Shown here in pieces: positions 7,350 through 15,280 of a stretch of DNA of 17,423 nucleotides (positions are counted from its first letter, which is position 1; every line of letters begins with the position of its first letter). The position numbers and the translations under genes were made by a program. This DNA comes from Lachnospiraceae bacterium UBA7160. GTDB taxonomy: Bacteria > Bacillota > Clostridia > Lachnospirales > Lachnospiraceae. The DNA is taken from positions 34,932-52,354 of the forward strand of contig DKWE01000122.1 of assembly GCA_002491565.1 (NCBI GenBank). The letters run 5' to 3'. The notes beneath the pieces are model-generated. The model did no database searches, was not told the origin of the DNA, and saw only the letters and a program-made list of their open reading frames with translations.

Positions 7350-7600
7350 CTTGCTTTTCCTCCTCAATTAATTTACCAAAGCTCAGCCCTGTCAGATATT
7401 CAGGTAACTGAATAAGCAAATACAAACTATTGCCAAATATCCATGCAAGCATGGCTGCCTGGCTCGTTGCTCGCGGGAATAAATTCCGCACTGTGCAGAC
7501 AATATCACAGATATGCGGGAGAAAGCTTTTGCCCCAAAGACAATAAACGCATTCTCTTGTGCATTTTTCGAAATTTGCCCATTTATAGCAAAGCATTCAC

Positions 7601-7764
7601 TAGAGCGCGTTTGAAAAATCATTCCTACCATCTGCACGCCCCACTTTGCGTGATATTTCTGCCAAATTCAGTTGACGTAGCCCGCTACGCCGCCTTCATT
7701 TGGCAGAAATCTCCCACAAATTGTGACACACATGTGGCAGAAAGCATTTTTCAAACACGTTCTA
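7601..7764. mobile_element. MITE-like element with nested inverted repeats
   Basis: The ends TAGAGCGCGTTTGAAAAAT (7601-7619) and ATTTTTCAAACACGTTCTA (7746-7764) are inverted repeats matching at 17 of 19 positions. Inside, ATTTCTGCCAAAT (7655-7667) and ATTTGGCAGAAAT (7698-7710) are a perfect 13-bp inverted repeat, and CGTAGC/GCTACG (7676-7681, 7684-7689) forms a central hairpin. The element is 164 bp, has no transposase gene, and is bounded by TA on both sides, which would fit a TA target duplication (IS630/Tc1-like or some IS5-like families). It sits between the flippase-like gene and ugd. Short stop-free frames across it are by-products of the repeats. The rest of the 7365-7836 gap has only two small palindromes (7441-7454 and 7473-7489) and no clear promoter. 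Confidence 0.75.
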
Positions 7765-7836
7765 ACCAGTCAAAGCAAACTCCCAGAGCCCCCTGCCTGC
7801 AGCCCGGACCGGGTCAGCCGCATGCAGATAAATCCT

Positions 7837-8781
7837 TCACCGTCTCCGCGCCTCCGAAAATTTCTTCACCAGAAATGCTCCAAGCACCAGGATCAGCTCT
7901 GCAACAGTCGCCCAGAGCCTTGACACGATCGAGATGATCACCGCCATCTCCTTCGGCATCACCAGTGACAGGCCGAGTACCAGAATTCCCTCCCGTACAC
8001 CGAGACCCGAAGGTGTAAATATGGCCAGGATTCCGATAATCGCTGACAGACCATAGATCCCGCCCGCGAACAGAAGCTCTGAGACAGGAAGCCTGTACAT
8101 CGAGCAAGTCAGAATATAGAAGCCGGTTCCCACAATCAGCCAGTTCAAAATGAACAAGCCGACAACCTTGAGCATCTGCCCATACGTAAACGGAATCTGG
8201 ATATCCTTCTTCTTCGCCACTTTCTCCACATACTTCAAAAAGAAATTAATGATTTTCGGATTCAGGCAGATAAAAAACGCGACCACGAGCAGTACCGTCA
8301 CGATCCGGTAATCCTCCAGAATACTGTTCGGGAAGAAAAACAGGGAGATCAAAAATAAAAACGCCGCGCCAAGCAGAGTACAGATATTTTCAATGAAAAA
8401 ACAGACTGTGACCTTGCGCAGCGGTACTCCCTCCCGCTCATATGCCGGAAATCTTGCCGCCAACATGAAGACCTTCCCCGGAATGTACTTTCCAAGGATC
8501 GAATACAGATAGGCTGTCAGCGCTTCCCCATACCGGATATTTGCGTGATCCAGCACCGTGATATAGTGCCAGAATGACGCAAGCGTTACCTTATATATAA
8601 AGTAAAATATCATAGACGCCGCAAAGACCGGCCAGTTGATTTTAAAATCTAATTCCCGGATCTGTGTGATATTCGTGGTGAAAAAACGTACCAGAAATAC
8701 CGCGACTGCCGCCAGGAAGACAACCTTGCAGATTCTCAGAATCTGATCCTTCCTGCTTTTCTTATTCTCCGATGATGCCAT
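7837..8781 (-). CDS. Flippase-like membrane protein (LPG-synthase TM / UPF0104 family)
   Basis: The 314-residue product is an integral membrane protein with about seven or eight hydrophobic segments and a basic C-terminus (KKFSEARRR). It matches the lysylphosphatidylglycerol-synthase transmembrane family (PF03706, 'flippase-like domain'): SILGKYIPGKVFMLAARF is the characteristic motif near residues 95-112, and a later conserved GLSAIIGILAIFTPSGLGVREG segment is near 235-256. The cytosolic lysyl-transfer domain of true MprF is absent, so it is not an MprF. Stand-alone members often sit beside glycosyltransferases and are thought to move or help assemble lipid-linked glycans; that is the likely role here. 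The ATG at 8781 has AGGAG about 9 bases upstream; a start at 8829 lies in repetitive DNA. The 32-bp tandem array ends about 44 bases upstream of the ATG. Confidence 0.82.
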   Translation of the reverse strand: MASSENKKSRKDQILRICKVVFLAAVAVFLVRFFTTNITQIRELDFKINWPVFAASMIFYFIYKVTLASFWHYITVLDHANIRYGEALTAYLYSILGKYIPGKVFMLAARFPAYEREGVPLRKVTVCFFIENICTLLGAAFLFLISLFFFPNSILEDYRIVTVLLVVAFFICLNPKIINFFLKYVEKVAKKKDIQIPFTYGQMLKVVGLFILNWLIVGTGFYILTCSMYRLPVSELLFAGGIYGLSAIIGILAIFTPSGLGVREGILVLGLSLVMPKEMAVIISIVSRLWATVAELILVLGAFLVKKFSEARRR

Positions 8782-8824
8782 TGCACTCACTCCTAATTTT
8801 CCGCACCTTACAGACACATCTGTG

Positions 8825-8984
8825 CACACTGCCTGTCTCTCAGCTGCTCATTCATACGCTCAGCCTGTCTCTCAGCCGCTCCTTCATGCACTCAGCCTGT
8901 CTCTCAACCGCTCATTCATGCGCTCAGCCTGTCTCTCAACCGCTCATTCATGCGCTCAGCCTGTCTCCCAGCCGCTCATCACAC
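8825..8984 (-). repeat. Five-copy 32-bp tandem repeat array upstream of the flippase-like gene
   Basis: Units at 8825, 8857, 8889, 8921 and 8953, each exactly 32 bp; units 3 and 4 differ at one base, the outer ones are more diverged. There are no spacers, so it is not a CRISPR array. On the transcribed minus strand the inner units read ATG-AAT-GAG-CGG-TTG and continue to a TGA that overlaps the ATG of the next unit. The 13-bp word CATCTGTGCACAC occurs on the plus strand just before the array (8817-8829) and again after it (9008-9020). The rest of the 8782-9111 gap shows no gene or clear promoter. Confidence 0.95.
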
Positions 8985-9111
8985 CCATAACCAGCCTCGC
9001 AACCGACCATCTGTGCACACACGTGCCTATGCGGCGATACAAAATCAACCGTTTATCCTCATATCTGCACACGCTGACTCCTTGTCCGCACATCTACATC
9101 CTCCGTCTTTC

Positions 9112-11448
9112 TCAGAAGCTCAGCAGCACGCGAATAAAGCACATGTAATAATAGATCACCCACATCGGGATCTTCGCAAGCTTCTCCGGCTTTTCTCTTG
9201 AAAGCGCTTCATTTTTCCGCGCCAGGAAATATGCCAGCCTGTGGTTCCAGCGGCAGCGGTCAGAGGTGTCCAGCGTGACCTTCGTGCCCTGCTTCGCAAG
9301 ATACTCCTGCTTCGCCTGCGCACAGCAGTACTTGAATACCAGTGCACGCTTCTGGGAACGCACCATATCCGTATCTGAAATGCGGAAATCGACAATCGCA
9401 CCCGCATCCACCGCCGACTGATACATCTGCAGCGCCTTTTCATTCCGAATCACACAGCTGGTATGCTTGATCGGATTCTTTTTCATCGACTTCAGCCAGA
9501 TATCACCGAAGCTGATGTCCGACGCACCACCGAAATGATCCTGGCACGTCATGCAGGGACGCCGCTCAAAGAAATACGCATTCTTGTAAGCACAAATCGT
9601 CTTTGTATAGGAAAAGCTCTTCTCCTGCCCGTCCTTATAGACTACAGCGGAGCTTCCCCGCCAGTGGCCGCGGCGGTAAAACACGCGCACTGCGTTCGCG
9701 AGGCTGACGCCGGATTTCTCAAGCGAAAGCAGCGTCGCCTGCTCCGAATGATTTCCGGAACAGTATAAGGTCAGCTTCAGTACAATTTTCTCTGCAAGCT
9801 TCGGTTCACGCGCCATCGCAGCCGCAAGCGCCCTCGTCAGGCATGGAGTCAGGACTACGGCAATCTTTCCGTCAAACTTCCGAACCAGATCCAGATGCTT
9901 CAGCAGCGGCATATCCATGTAAATACTGGAGGACGCGCTTCGGATCCCCTCCTCTGTCGTCGCGATAAATGTTTCATATCCTAATTTTCCATCTTCTACT
10001 TTGCTTTTTGTCACCCAGGCTCCATCGATCTGCCCGCTTCGGAGTAAATGGCACAGCAGCGCTGTCACCATCCCGCCGGAAGCCGCATTATGGCGGATCG
10101 ACTCGTCGCCTGCATAACCCATCCGGCACTTCACATGCTTCCCGAGGTATTTGTCCGGATCGTTCAGCTGAAGAACCCCTCTGGCCCCAGACTTTTCCGA
10201 TGCCAGAATCTGATCCAGGATCTCCGTGGTATATCGGATATTCCGGTAAGAGCTCTCCTGCACCTTCGCAAGATTTGCCTCCAGCTTACTTCGGATTTCC
10301 TGCTCCGCCCCGGTGAACTGGTCAAACTCTTTCAGCAGGTCCTCCAGTGTCAGCTTTGAGAAATCAATCGCATACTGCCCAAGCCCGAACATGTCGAGTA
10401 CTTCCTGATACTTGTGGCTCCAGCCGATGAGCAGCACCGGCACCTTCTGCTCCAGCGCGCCAATCATCGCATGAAAACGGGATGCCACAAGATAGCGGCA
10501 TTTCCCGATCAGAGCACGGATCTGCTCCGCATCCATTTCCTCATGATACCAGCGGCACAGAGCCGGATTCTTCACACGGCTGTGAATATCATCCCCTGTC
10601 ATCAGGTCATTATTCCGAGTTTTTTCACTGTGGATACGCGCTGCATTCGCAATCAGCAGCACCGGATATCCCCGTCGGTTCAGTTCATCCACAAACGACG
10701 CCATAATACCCGGATAATCGATGCCAAGCGCCGTACATTTCTTCTGTACAACGGAACTGATGGACAGCCCCACCACCTGGTCCGTGAAGAACGAATCCGA
10801 TGCCGCAAGCTCATCGATTTTCCGAATCCACGCGGGATCGTCCTCCATCGTGAAGGCCCCGTCCGCGCACAGCCGTACATTCTCTGTCACTCCGATGCCT
10901 GCCAGATTGTCATAGGTCACATGTCCGCGCGCACAAATCAGGGAAAGCTTCGGAAGAATCCACTTCGCCAGAAAGCGATTGTATGAGTTATTGAAGGTGC
11001 CGAGTGCCTGCGAATACTTCACCACCGGAACTCCGAGGAGCAGCGGCACAGCTGCGCAGACGAATGCATACGTATTCATCACAAAGCCGCGGCTGTCCAC
11101 GAATGAGATCCCGGCCTCGTCCAGCACCAGGTCGGTATTCAGATAGGTACGAATGATTTTATTCTTTTTCAGAAGCCACCGCACAGGCGGGCACCAGCGG
11201 AACAGCCAGTATAAAATGGCAAGAGGAAAAGCCAGAAACAGCAGCTGTTCCGGCTTTGTGCTAATGATTTTGACGAAATCCCACGGTACTTGTTTCCGGT
11301 CCTCTGACGGATAAACGCTCATCAGATGGATCGTCAGCTGCTCTCCGTACCTTTTGTGCAGCTGACGGATAGAGCTCTGGAGCATCGCCGCCGCTCCCTT
11401 ATTGCCGCTGTAGCTGGCGGCGGTAATCGCAATCCTTACTTCTCTCAT
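9112..11448 (-). CDS. Fusion of polysaccharide pyruvyl transferase and F420-hydrogenase beta-subunit-like protein
   Basis: The 778-residue product joins two proteins usually encoded separately. Residues 1 to about 415 are a polysaccharide pyruvyl transferase (PF04230): GNKGAAAML near 15-23 and SRFHAMIGALEQKVPVLLIG at 323-342 are its typical motifs; the family transfers pyruvate from PEP to sugar hydroxyls of surface glycans. Residues about 430-700 match the FrhB/FdhB-like family: AASGGMVTALL (455-465), TPCLTRAL (534-541), LYCSGNHS (561-568) and PCMTCQDHFGGASDISFGD (631-649), with Cys536, 563, 632 and 635 as possible cluster ligands. The N-terminal ferredoxin (CxxCxxC) often present in such proteins is missing. 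The family occurs in bacterial glycan clusters without F420; its role there is unsettled. The ATG overlaps the stop of the upstream glycosyltransferase (ATGA), implying translational coupling. A short hydrophobic C-terminus (IPMWVIYYYMCFIRVLL) may touch the membrane. Confidence 0.82.
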   Translation of the reverse strand: MREVRIAITAASYSGNKGAAAMLQSSIRQLHKRYGEQLTIHLMSVYPSEDRKQVPWDFVKIISTKPEQLLFLAFPLAILYWLFRWCPPVRWLLKKNKIIRTYLNTDLVLDEAGISFVDSRGFVMNTYAFVCAAVPLLLGVPVVKYSQALGTFNNSYNRFLAKWILPKLSLICARGHVTYDNLAGIGVTENVRLCADGAFTMEDDPAWIRKIDELAASDSFFTDQVVGLSISSVVQKKCTALGIDYPGIMASFVDELNRRGYPVLLIANAARIHSEKTRNNDLMTGDDIHSRVKNPALCRWYHEEMDAEQIRALIGKCRYLVASRFHAMIGALEQKVPVLLIGWSHKYQEVLDMFGLGQYAIDFSKLTLEDLLKEFDQFTGAEQEIRSKLEANLAKVQESSYRNIRYTTEILDQILASEKSGARGVLQLNDPDKYLGKHVKCRMGYAGDESIRHNAASGGMVTALLCHLLRSGQIDGAWVTKSKVEDGKLGYETFIATTEEGIRSASSSIYMDMPLLKHLDLVRKFDGKIAVVLTPCLTRALAAAMAREPKLAEKIVLKLTLYCSGNHSEQATLLSLEKSGVSLANAVRVFYRRGHWRGSSAVVYKDGQEKSFSYTKTICAYKNAYFFERRPCMTCQDHFGGASDISFGDIWLKSMKKNPIKHTSCVIRNEKALQMYQSAVDAGAIVDFRISDTDMVRSQKRALVFKYCCAQAKQEYLAKQGTKVTLDTSDRCRWNHRLAYFLARKNEALSREKPEKLAKIPMWVIYYYMCFIRVLLSF

Positions 11449-12827
11449 GCGTCCTGACCCTCATTTCTCTGGCATCCGTCTCTCCGACCCCCGCTTCCAC
11501 TACTCTCGTTTCTGCCGTCTTCATTGCCCCGGCTTCCACTTTCCGGACTGTCGTTTCTCAGATCTTCCGTTCTGCCATCTCCGGTTCTTAAACTTTCCGG
11601 CCGCTGGTCTCCGCTTTTCCGTTCCTCACTTCTCCGGCCGTCATTTCTCCGGCTTCCGCTTCTCCGGTCCTTATTTTTCTGACCTTCATTTCTCCGGTCA
11701 GCTTCTCTTTGGTCCTCGTTTCTCCGGCCTCCGTCTCTCCGGCCATCATTTCTCCGGTCTCCGTCTCTCCGACCGTCACTTCTCTGGTCTCCGTCCCTCC
11801 GGCCGTCACTTCTCCAGTCTCCGTCTCTCCCGGTCTCATTCCGGCGGCCGCCGCCTCTTCGGTCTTCACTTTCCCCGGAAATGCCGTCCAGCCCATAATC
11901 CATTTTCCGCACACGGTACTGGATATCCTCCAGGATCCTGCGGTTCGCATGCACCGTGTCCGCCAGCAGACCAATCACCAGCGTCTGGAAGCCGATCATC
12001 AGGAGTGTGCTGGCGAGAATCAGCGACTGCACATGACCGCTTCCGCTTCCCATGCAGAAGAATACCAGAAACCGCACGCCGAGCAGAGCTCCGAGCAGGA
12101 AAACGATGCCTCCCAGAATAGAGAAAAACTTCAGCGGCTGATACATCAGGAAGGAACGTACAATAGTCACCATCGAGCGCTTCACATAGCCGAACATGCT
12201 GGAGAAAAGTCTTGACTTTCTCAGCTCCGGATTCGTCCGGATCGGAACCGAGGTCATGGCGATCTTATTCCGGCCCGCCTGGACAATCGTCTCCAGCGTA
12301 TACGTGTATTCATTTATTACGTTCATCTGCATCGCAGCTTCCCGGCTGTAGGCCCGGAACCCGCTCGGTGCATCCGGGATATCGGAATTGGACGCCACGC
12401 GAACGGTCCAGCTGCCAAAGTGCTGGAGCTTTTTCTTCAGTGGAGAAAAATGTTCCGTCTGATCAATCGGCCGTTCCCCTATCACGATGTCTGTCTTCCC
12501 CTCCAGGATCGGGCGCACCAGCTTCTCGATATCATCTCCGCAGTACTGGTCATCGGCATCCGTATTGACAATGATATCCGCTCCGGCGCGCAGGCAGGCA
12601 TCCAGACCGGCCATGAATCCACGCGCCAGACCCTTGTTGCGCTTAAAATTTACTACATAATTAATGCCCCATTCCTTTGCCACCTCAACGGTCCGGTCCT
12701 TACTCCCGTCATTGATAATCAGATATTCAATCTGATCGATCCCATCGATGTGCTTCGGCAGATGATCCAGGGCAATCTTCAATGTCTCTGCTTCATTGTA
12801 GCATGGTACTTGAATAATCAGCTTCAT
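11445..12827 (-). CDS. Family 2 glycosyltransferase with two TM segments and a long Arg/Asp repeat tail
   Basis: The 460-residue product has a GT-A family 2 catalytic domain: VPCYNEAETL (7-16), NDGSKDRT (39-46), the NTDADDQY metal-binding motif (88-95) and PSGFRAYSR (154-162). Two hydrophobic segments follow at about 232-258 and 267-290. This is the layout of GtrB/DPM1-like enzymes that charge a polyprenyl phosphate with a sugar at the inner membrane face. Residues about 320-460 are an added disordered tail of five-residue units rich in Arg, Asp, Asn and Gly (RRDGD, RRNDG, RRSDG), encoded by a degenerate 15-bp repeat. Such a tail is not part of the family and would lie in the cytoplasm. The ATG at 12827 has GAGGAA 8 bases upstream; a promoter lies about 90 bases upstream. 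The stop overlaps the start of the pyruvyl transferase fusion. Sugar and acceptor are unknown. Confidence 0.85.
   Translation of the reverse strand: MKLIIQVPCYNEAETLKIALDHLPKHIDGIDQIEYLIINDGSKDRTVEVAKEWGINYVVNFKRNKGLARGFMAGLDACLRAGADIIVNTDADDQYCGDDIEKLVRPILEGKTDIVIGERPIDQTEHFSPLKKKLQHFGSWTVRVASNSDIPDAPSGFRAYSREAAMQMNVINEYTYTLETIVQAGRNKIAMTSVPIRTNPELRKSRLFSSMFGYVKRSMVTIVRSFLMYQPLKFFSILGGIVFLLGALLGVRFLVFFCMGSGSGHVQSLILASTLLMIGFQTLVIGLLADTVHANRRILEDIQYRVRKMDYGLDGISGESEDRRGGGRRNETGRDGDWRSDGRRDGDQRSDGRRDGDRRNDGRRDGGRRNEDQREADRRNEGQKNKDRRSGSRRNDGRRSEERKSGDQRPESLRTGDGRTEDLRNDSPESGSRGNEDGRNESSGSGGRRDGCQRNEGQDA
11580..11850 (-). repeat. Degenerate 15-bp tandem repeat coding for the glycosyltransferase tail
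   Basis: On the minus strand successive 15-base units such as CGGAGAAGTGACGGC, CGGAGGGACGGAGAC and CGGAGAGACGGAGAC run in frame, about 17 units, increasingly decayed towards the 3' end. Each encodes five residues. The purine-rich composition leaves long stop-free frames on the opposite strand, which are not genes. Confidence 0.9.
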
Positions 12828-12914
12828 GTTTTGTTCCTCACGAATAAATATGCGGCGCTGCGTGCGTCTTTTATCAGCGAATGCAGCGCTGTTTTTGCGC
12901 CGTTGTACGCCACC

Positions 12915-12943
12915 ACTATAACACACGCGCCGCCGCATGACAA
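12915..12943 (-). promoter_or_regulatory. Sigma-A-type promoter of the glycosyltransferase operon
   Basis: TTGTCA (12938-12943) and TATAGT (12915-12920) on the minus strand, 17-base spacer that is GC-rich. Predicted start near 12908 gives a leader of about 80 bases in which GCGCTGC and GCAGCGC can form a 7-bp stem before the ribosome binding site. Confidence 0.7.
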
Positions 12944-13010
12944 CCTCTACTTTTCTGGAAGATTCCGAATCTTTTACGGTAGTATAACCGGAAAAACAGA
13001 ATCGGGGATC

Positions 13011-14225
13011 CTATGCATACTTTTCAATAATTCCAAGGACAATTTTGACAACCGTATCCATGCCCTCCGCAGTGATATGCTCATAGGGACCATGGTACGC
13101 AAAGCCGCCGGTGCCGAGATTCGGACACGGAAGTCCCATGAAGGACAGGCGCGCGCCGTCAGTTCCTCCGCGTACAGGAGCGACATCCGGCTCCAGTCCA
13201 AGGCTGCGGATAACTGCTTTTGCATTATCGATCAGGTGCATACACGGCTCTATCTTTTCCGACATATTGTAATACTGATCCTTCATCGAAAGTTCCACTG
13301 TACCCGCGCCGTATTTTTCATTTAGAATCTTCTCAATGTGGCGCAGTGTCTGCTTGCGCGACTCAAAACGCGCGCGGTCATGATCGCGGATGATGTAGGA
13401 AAGCGCCGCCTTTTCGACTGTACCTGACATGGAGGTGAGATGAAAAAAGCCCTCGTACATCTCCGTATGCTCCGGTGTCTCCAGGCCAGGCAGCATCCCG
13501 TTGATCTCTATCGCGACCAGCGACGCATTGACCATCTTATCCTTCGCATCACCTGGATGAATATTCACACCATTGACCGTAAATCTTGCACCACACGCAT
13601 TAAAATTCTCATATACCATCTCGGTCTCTATGCCGCCATCCAGGGTATATGCATAGTCTGCGCCAAACTGCTGCACATCAAACAGGTCCGCGCCGCGTCC
13701 GACTTCCTCATCCGGTGTGAAGCCGATGCAGACTTTCCCGTGCGGCCTGCCGCTCTCAATCAGTTCCTGCGCCGCCGTGATGATCTCTGCCACTCCGGCC
13801 TTGTCATCCGCGCCAAGCAGCGTCGTGCCATCTGTCGTAATCAGGGTGCGTCCCTTCAGTGACGCCAGATGCGGGAACTGCCTGAGTGTCAGCACACGTC
13901 CGCTCGTTCCCAGCACGACATCCGTTCCATCGTAATTCTCGTGAATCTGCGGATTGACATGCTCTCCGCAGAAGTCAGGCGCTGTATCCATGTGTGCGAT
14001 AAATCCAATGGAGGTGCCTGACTCACATCCAGGTGTTGCCGGAATGCTGCCGTACACATAGCAGTGCTCATCCACACGCGCATCCTCTACCCCGATCGCC
14101 TTCAGCTCCTCCACGAGCTGCCGCGCCAGATCAAACTGCCGGGAAGTGGAGGGAATCTGCTCCTGATCATCCTCACTCGTCGTATAGATTTTTACATAAT
14201 TTAATAATCTCTCGTATGCTCTCAT
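13011..14225 (-). CDS. pepT: Peptidase T (tripeptide aminopeptidase)
   Basis: The 404-residue product is a full-length M20 metallopeptidase of the peptidase T type, which removes the N-terminal residue from tripeptides in the cytoplasm. Visible di-zinc and catalytic residues are His78 and Asp80 in AHMDTAPD, Asp140 in GADDKAG, Glu173/Glu174 in TPDEEVGRG, Asp196 in YTLDGG and His378 in GGFAYHGPYEH. The RGGTDGARLS segment of the dimerisation/substrate region is also intact. The ATG at 14225 has AAAGGAA about 8 bases upstream and fits the family N-terminus (MRAYERLLNYVKIYT); a longer frame to 14276 adds nothing conserved. It has its own promoter (14387-14415). It lies before the glycan operon but is functionally unrelated to it. 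A clear terminator is not visible in 12944-13010. Confidence 0.95.
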   Translation of the reverse strand: MRAYERLLNYVKIYTTSEDDQEQIPSTSRQFDLARQLVEELKAIGVEDARVDEHCYVYGSIPATPGCESGTSIGFIAHMDTAPDFCGEHVNPQIHENYDGTDVVLGTSGRVLTLRQFPHLASLKGRTLITTDGTTLLGADDKAGVAEIITAAQELIESGRPHGKVCIGFTPDEEVGRGADLFDVQQFGADYAYTLDGGIETEMVYENFNACGARFTVNGVNIHPGDAKDKMVNASLVAIEINGMLPGLETPEHTEMYEGFFHLTSMSGTVEKAALSYIIRDHDRARFESRKQTLRHIEKILNEKYGAGTVELSMKDQYYNMSEKIEPCMHLIDNAKAVIRSLGLEPDVAPVRGGTDGARLSFMGLPCPNLGTGGFAYHGPYEHITAEGMDTVVKIVLGIIEKYA

Positions 14226-14386
14226 AGTTGTTCCTTTCTCTGTCTCTGCTACAACGTTCACCCGATGGCCTGGCAAGCGGTTTTGTATCGTTATCCAGGT
14301 AACGTCGTACTGGCTGTCGTCAGCCGTCCTCCGGCTTCTTTGGCGCCGGCTATATTTTTGATTCGGTATCTTTTGCTCCGGCTATT

Positions 14387-14415
14387 ATTATATGTGGTCA
14401 GTCAAATACAATCAA
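14387..14415 (-). promoter_or_regulatory. Sigma-A-type promoter of pepT
   Basis: TTGATT (14410-14415) and a perfect TATAAT (14387-14392) on the minus strand, 17-base spacer. The leader is about 155 bases long; it contains repeated AGCCGG words and the palindrome CGTTA-tccagg-TAACG (about 14288-14303), whose role is unknown. Confidence 0.75.
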
Positions 14416-14467
14416 GGTATATTTTTCGAATCACAACCCGAAAATTGCGTGAGCGTACCCATAAACA

Positions 14468-14494
14468 GGGCTGCCGCACGTTGTACGACAGCCC
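14468..14494 (-). terminator. Hairpin terminator after the cytidylate-kinase-like gene
   Basis: Minus-strand GGGCTGTCG (14494-14486) pairs with CGGCAGCCC (14476-14468), 9 pairs with one G-U. It is followed only by TGTTTATGG, so the T-tract is poor, but it lies 17 bases past the stop and before the pepT promoter. Confidence 0.55.
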
Positions 14495-14510
14495 AAAGTT
14501 GTTTTTCCAC

Positions 14511-15131
14511 TTACTCCAGCTTGCAGCGCTTATAGTTGATGAAGTCCATAAGCAGCTCTACCGATCCGTCGATGCCAAGCGCACTGCTCTCAATGCAGAA
14601 ATTATAGCTCGACGCAACGCCCCACTGCTTCTCTGACTGGAAATTGTAGTAGCTTGCGCGCTTCTTATCTGTCTTGACAAGCATATCTCGTGCCTTGTCG
14701 TCCGTTACCTTGTATTCCTCCGCGATTCGTGCCGCACGGAAATCAGAGTTCGCATGAATGAACACGCTGATCAGTCCCGGATGATCCCGCAGAATATAAT
14801 CTGCACATCTTCCAACGATCACACACGGCTCTTCCTCCGCCAGCTTGCGGATCGTCTCGTAATTCGCCTGATAGATCTGCTGGTCAATCGTCGGTCCGGT
14901 ATACATCACAGACGGATAGATGTCCATCACGATCGAATACAACAGGCTGTTGGTTGGCTTCTCGTCATAGCTTTCCAGCACCTTCTCACAAAGCCCGCTC
15001 TGCTTTGCGATCAGCTTGATCAGCTCCTTATCATAAAACTTAATGCCAAGCTTTTTCGCAAGCTTCTCTCCGATCTCGTGTCCGCCGCTGCCGAACTGTC
15101 TTCCAATTGTTATAATTAAATTATTCTGCAT
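14511..15131 (-). CDS. Cytidylate-kinase-like P-loop protein
   Basis: The 206-residue product matches the 'cytidylate kinase-like' family (PF13189), small P-loop nucleoside/nucleotide-kinase-like proteins common in Clostridia and different from the housekeeping Cmk. It opens MQNNLIITIGRQFGSGGHEI, a variant P-loop at residues 10-18, followed by KLAKKLGIKFYDKELI, EPCVIVGRCADYIL near 101-114, the HANSDFRAARIAEEY lid-like region and the DKKRASYYNF segment conserved in the group. The true substrate is not established. Two nearby ATGs exist; I take the second (15131), because GGAGGG leaves 6-7 bases to it and almost none to the first (15137). Own promoter at 15281-15310 and a hairpin after the stop make it monocistronic. 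Confidence 0.82.
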   Translation of the reverse strand: MQNNLIITIGRQFGSGGHEIGEKLAKKLGIKFYDKELIKLIAKQSGLCEKVLESYDEKPTNSLLYSIVMDIYPSVMYTGPTIDQQIYQANYETIRKLAEEEPCVIVGRCADYILRDHPGLISVFIHANSDFRAARIAEEYKVTDDKARDMLVKTDKKRASYYNFQSEKQWGVASSYNFCIESSALGIDGSVELLMDFINYKRCKLE

Positions 15132-15280
15132 ATACATCCCTCCCGCATCACCCTGCCGCCTTTACATGGCCGCGGCCTCTTCTGTCTGCTGCCTGCAGCT
15201 TCATCAAGCAGTATGCCGAACTGCCATGCAATTTCCGCAGATGCCTTATTGCTTATCCGGTATTGATTTTATATGCATTT

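Noticed and set aside
7443..7937. Plus-strand open frame across the MITE-like element
   Set aside because: It runs through the inverted repeats and into the 3' end of the flippase-like gene on the opposite strand; no domain or ribosome site.
7837..8781. MprF (lysylphosphatidylglycerol synthase)
   Set aside because: Only the transmembrane part is present; the cytosolic aminoacyl-transfer domain needed for MprF function is absent.
8825..8984. CRISPR array
   Set aside because: The 32-bp units are directly adjacent with no unique spacers, and no cas gene is nearby.
8772..9201. Plus-strand open frames across the 32-bp array
   Set aside because: They exist because the repeat lacks plus-strand stops; the different frames encode equally repetitive Ser/Leu/Cys-rich strings and have no ribosome binding sites.
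11447..12121. Plus-strand open frame opposite the glycosyltransferase tail
   Set aside because: It is a by-product of the purine-rich 15-bp repeat, which removes stops from the opposite strand; the translation is simple HFSGLR-like repetition.
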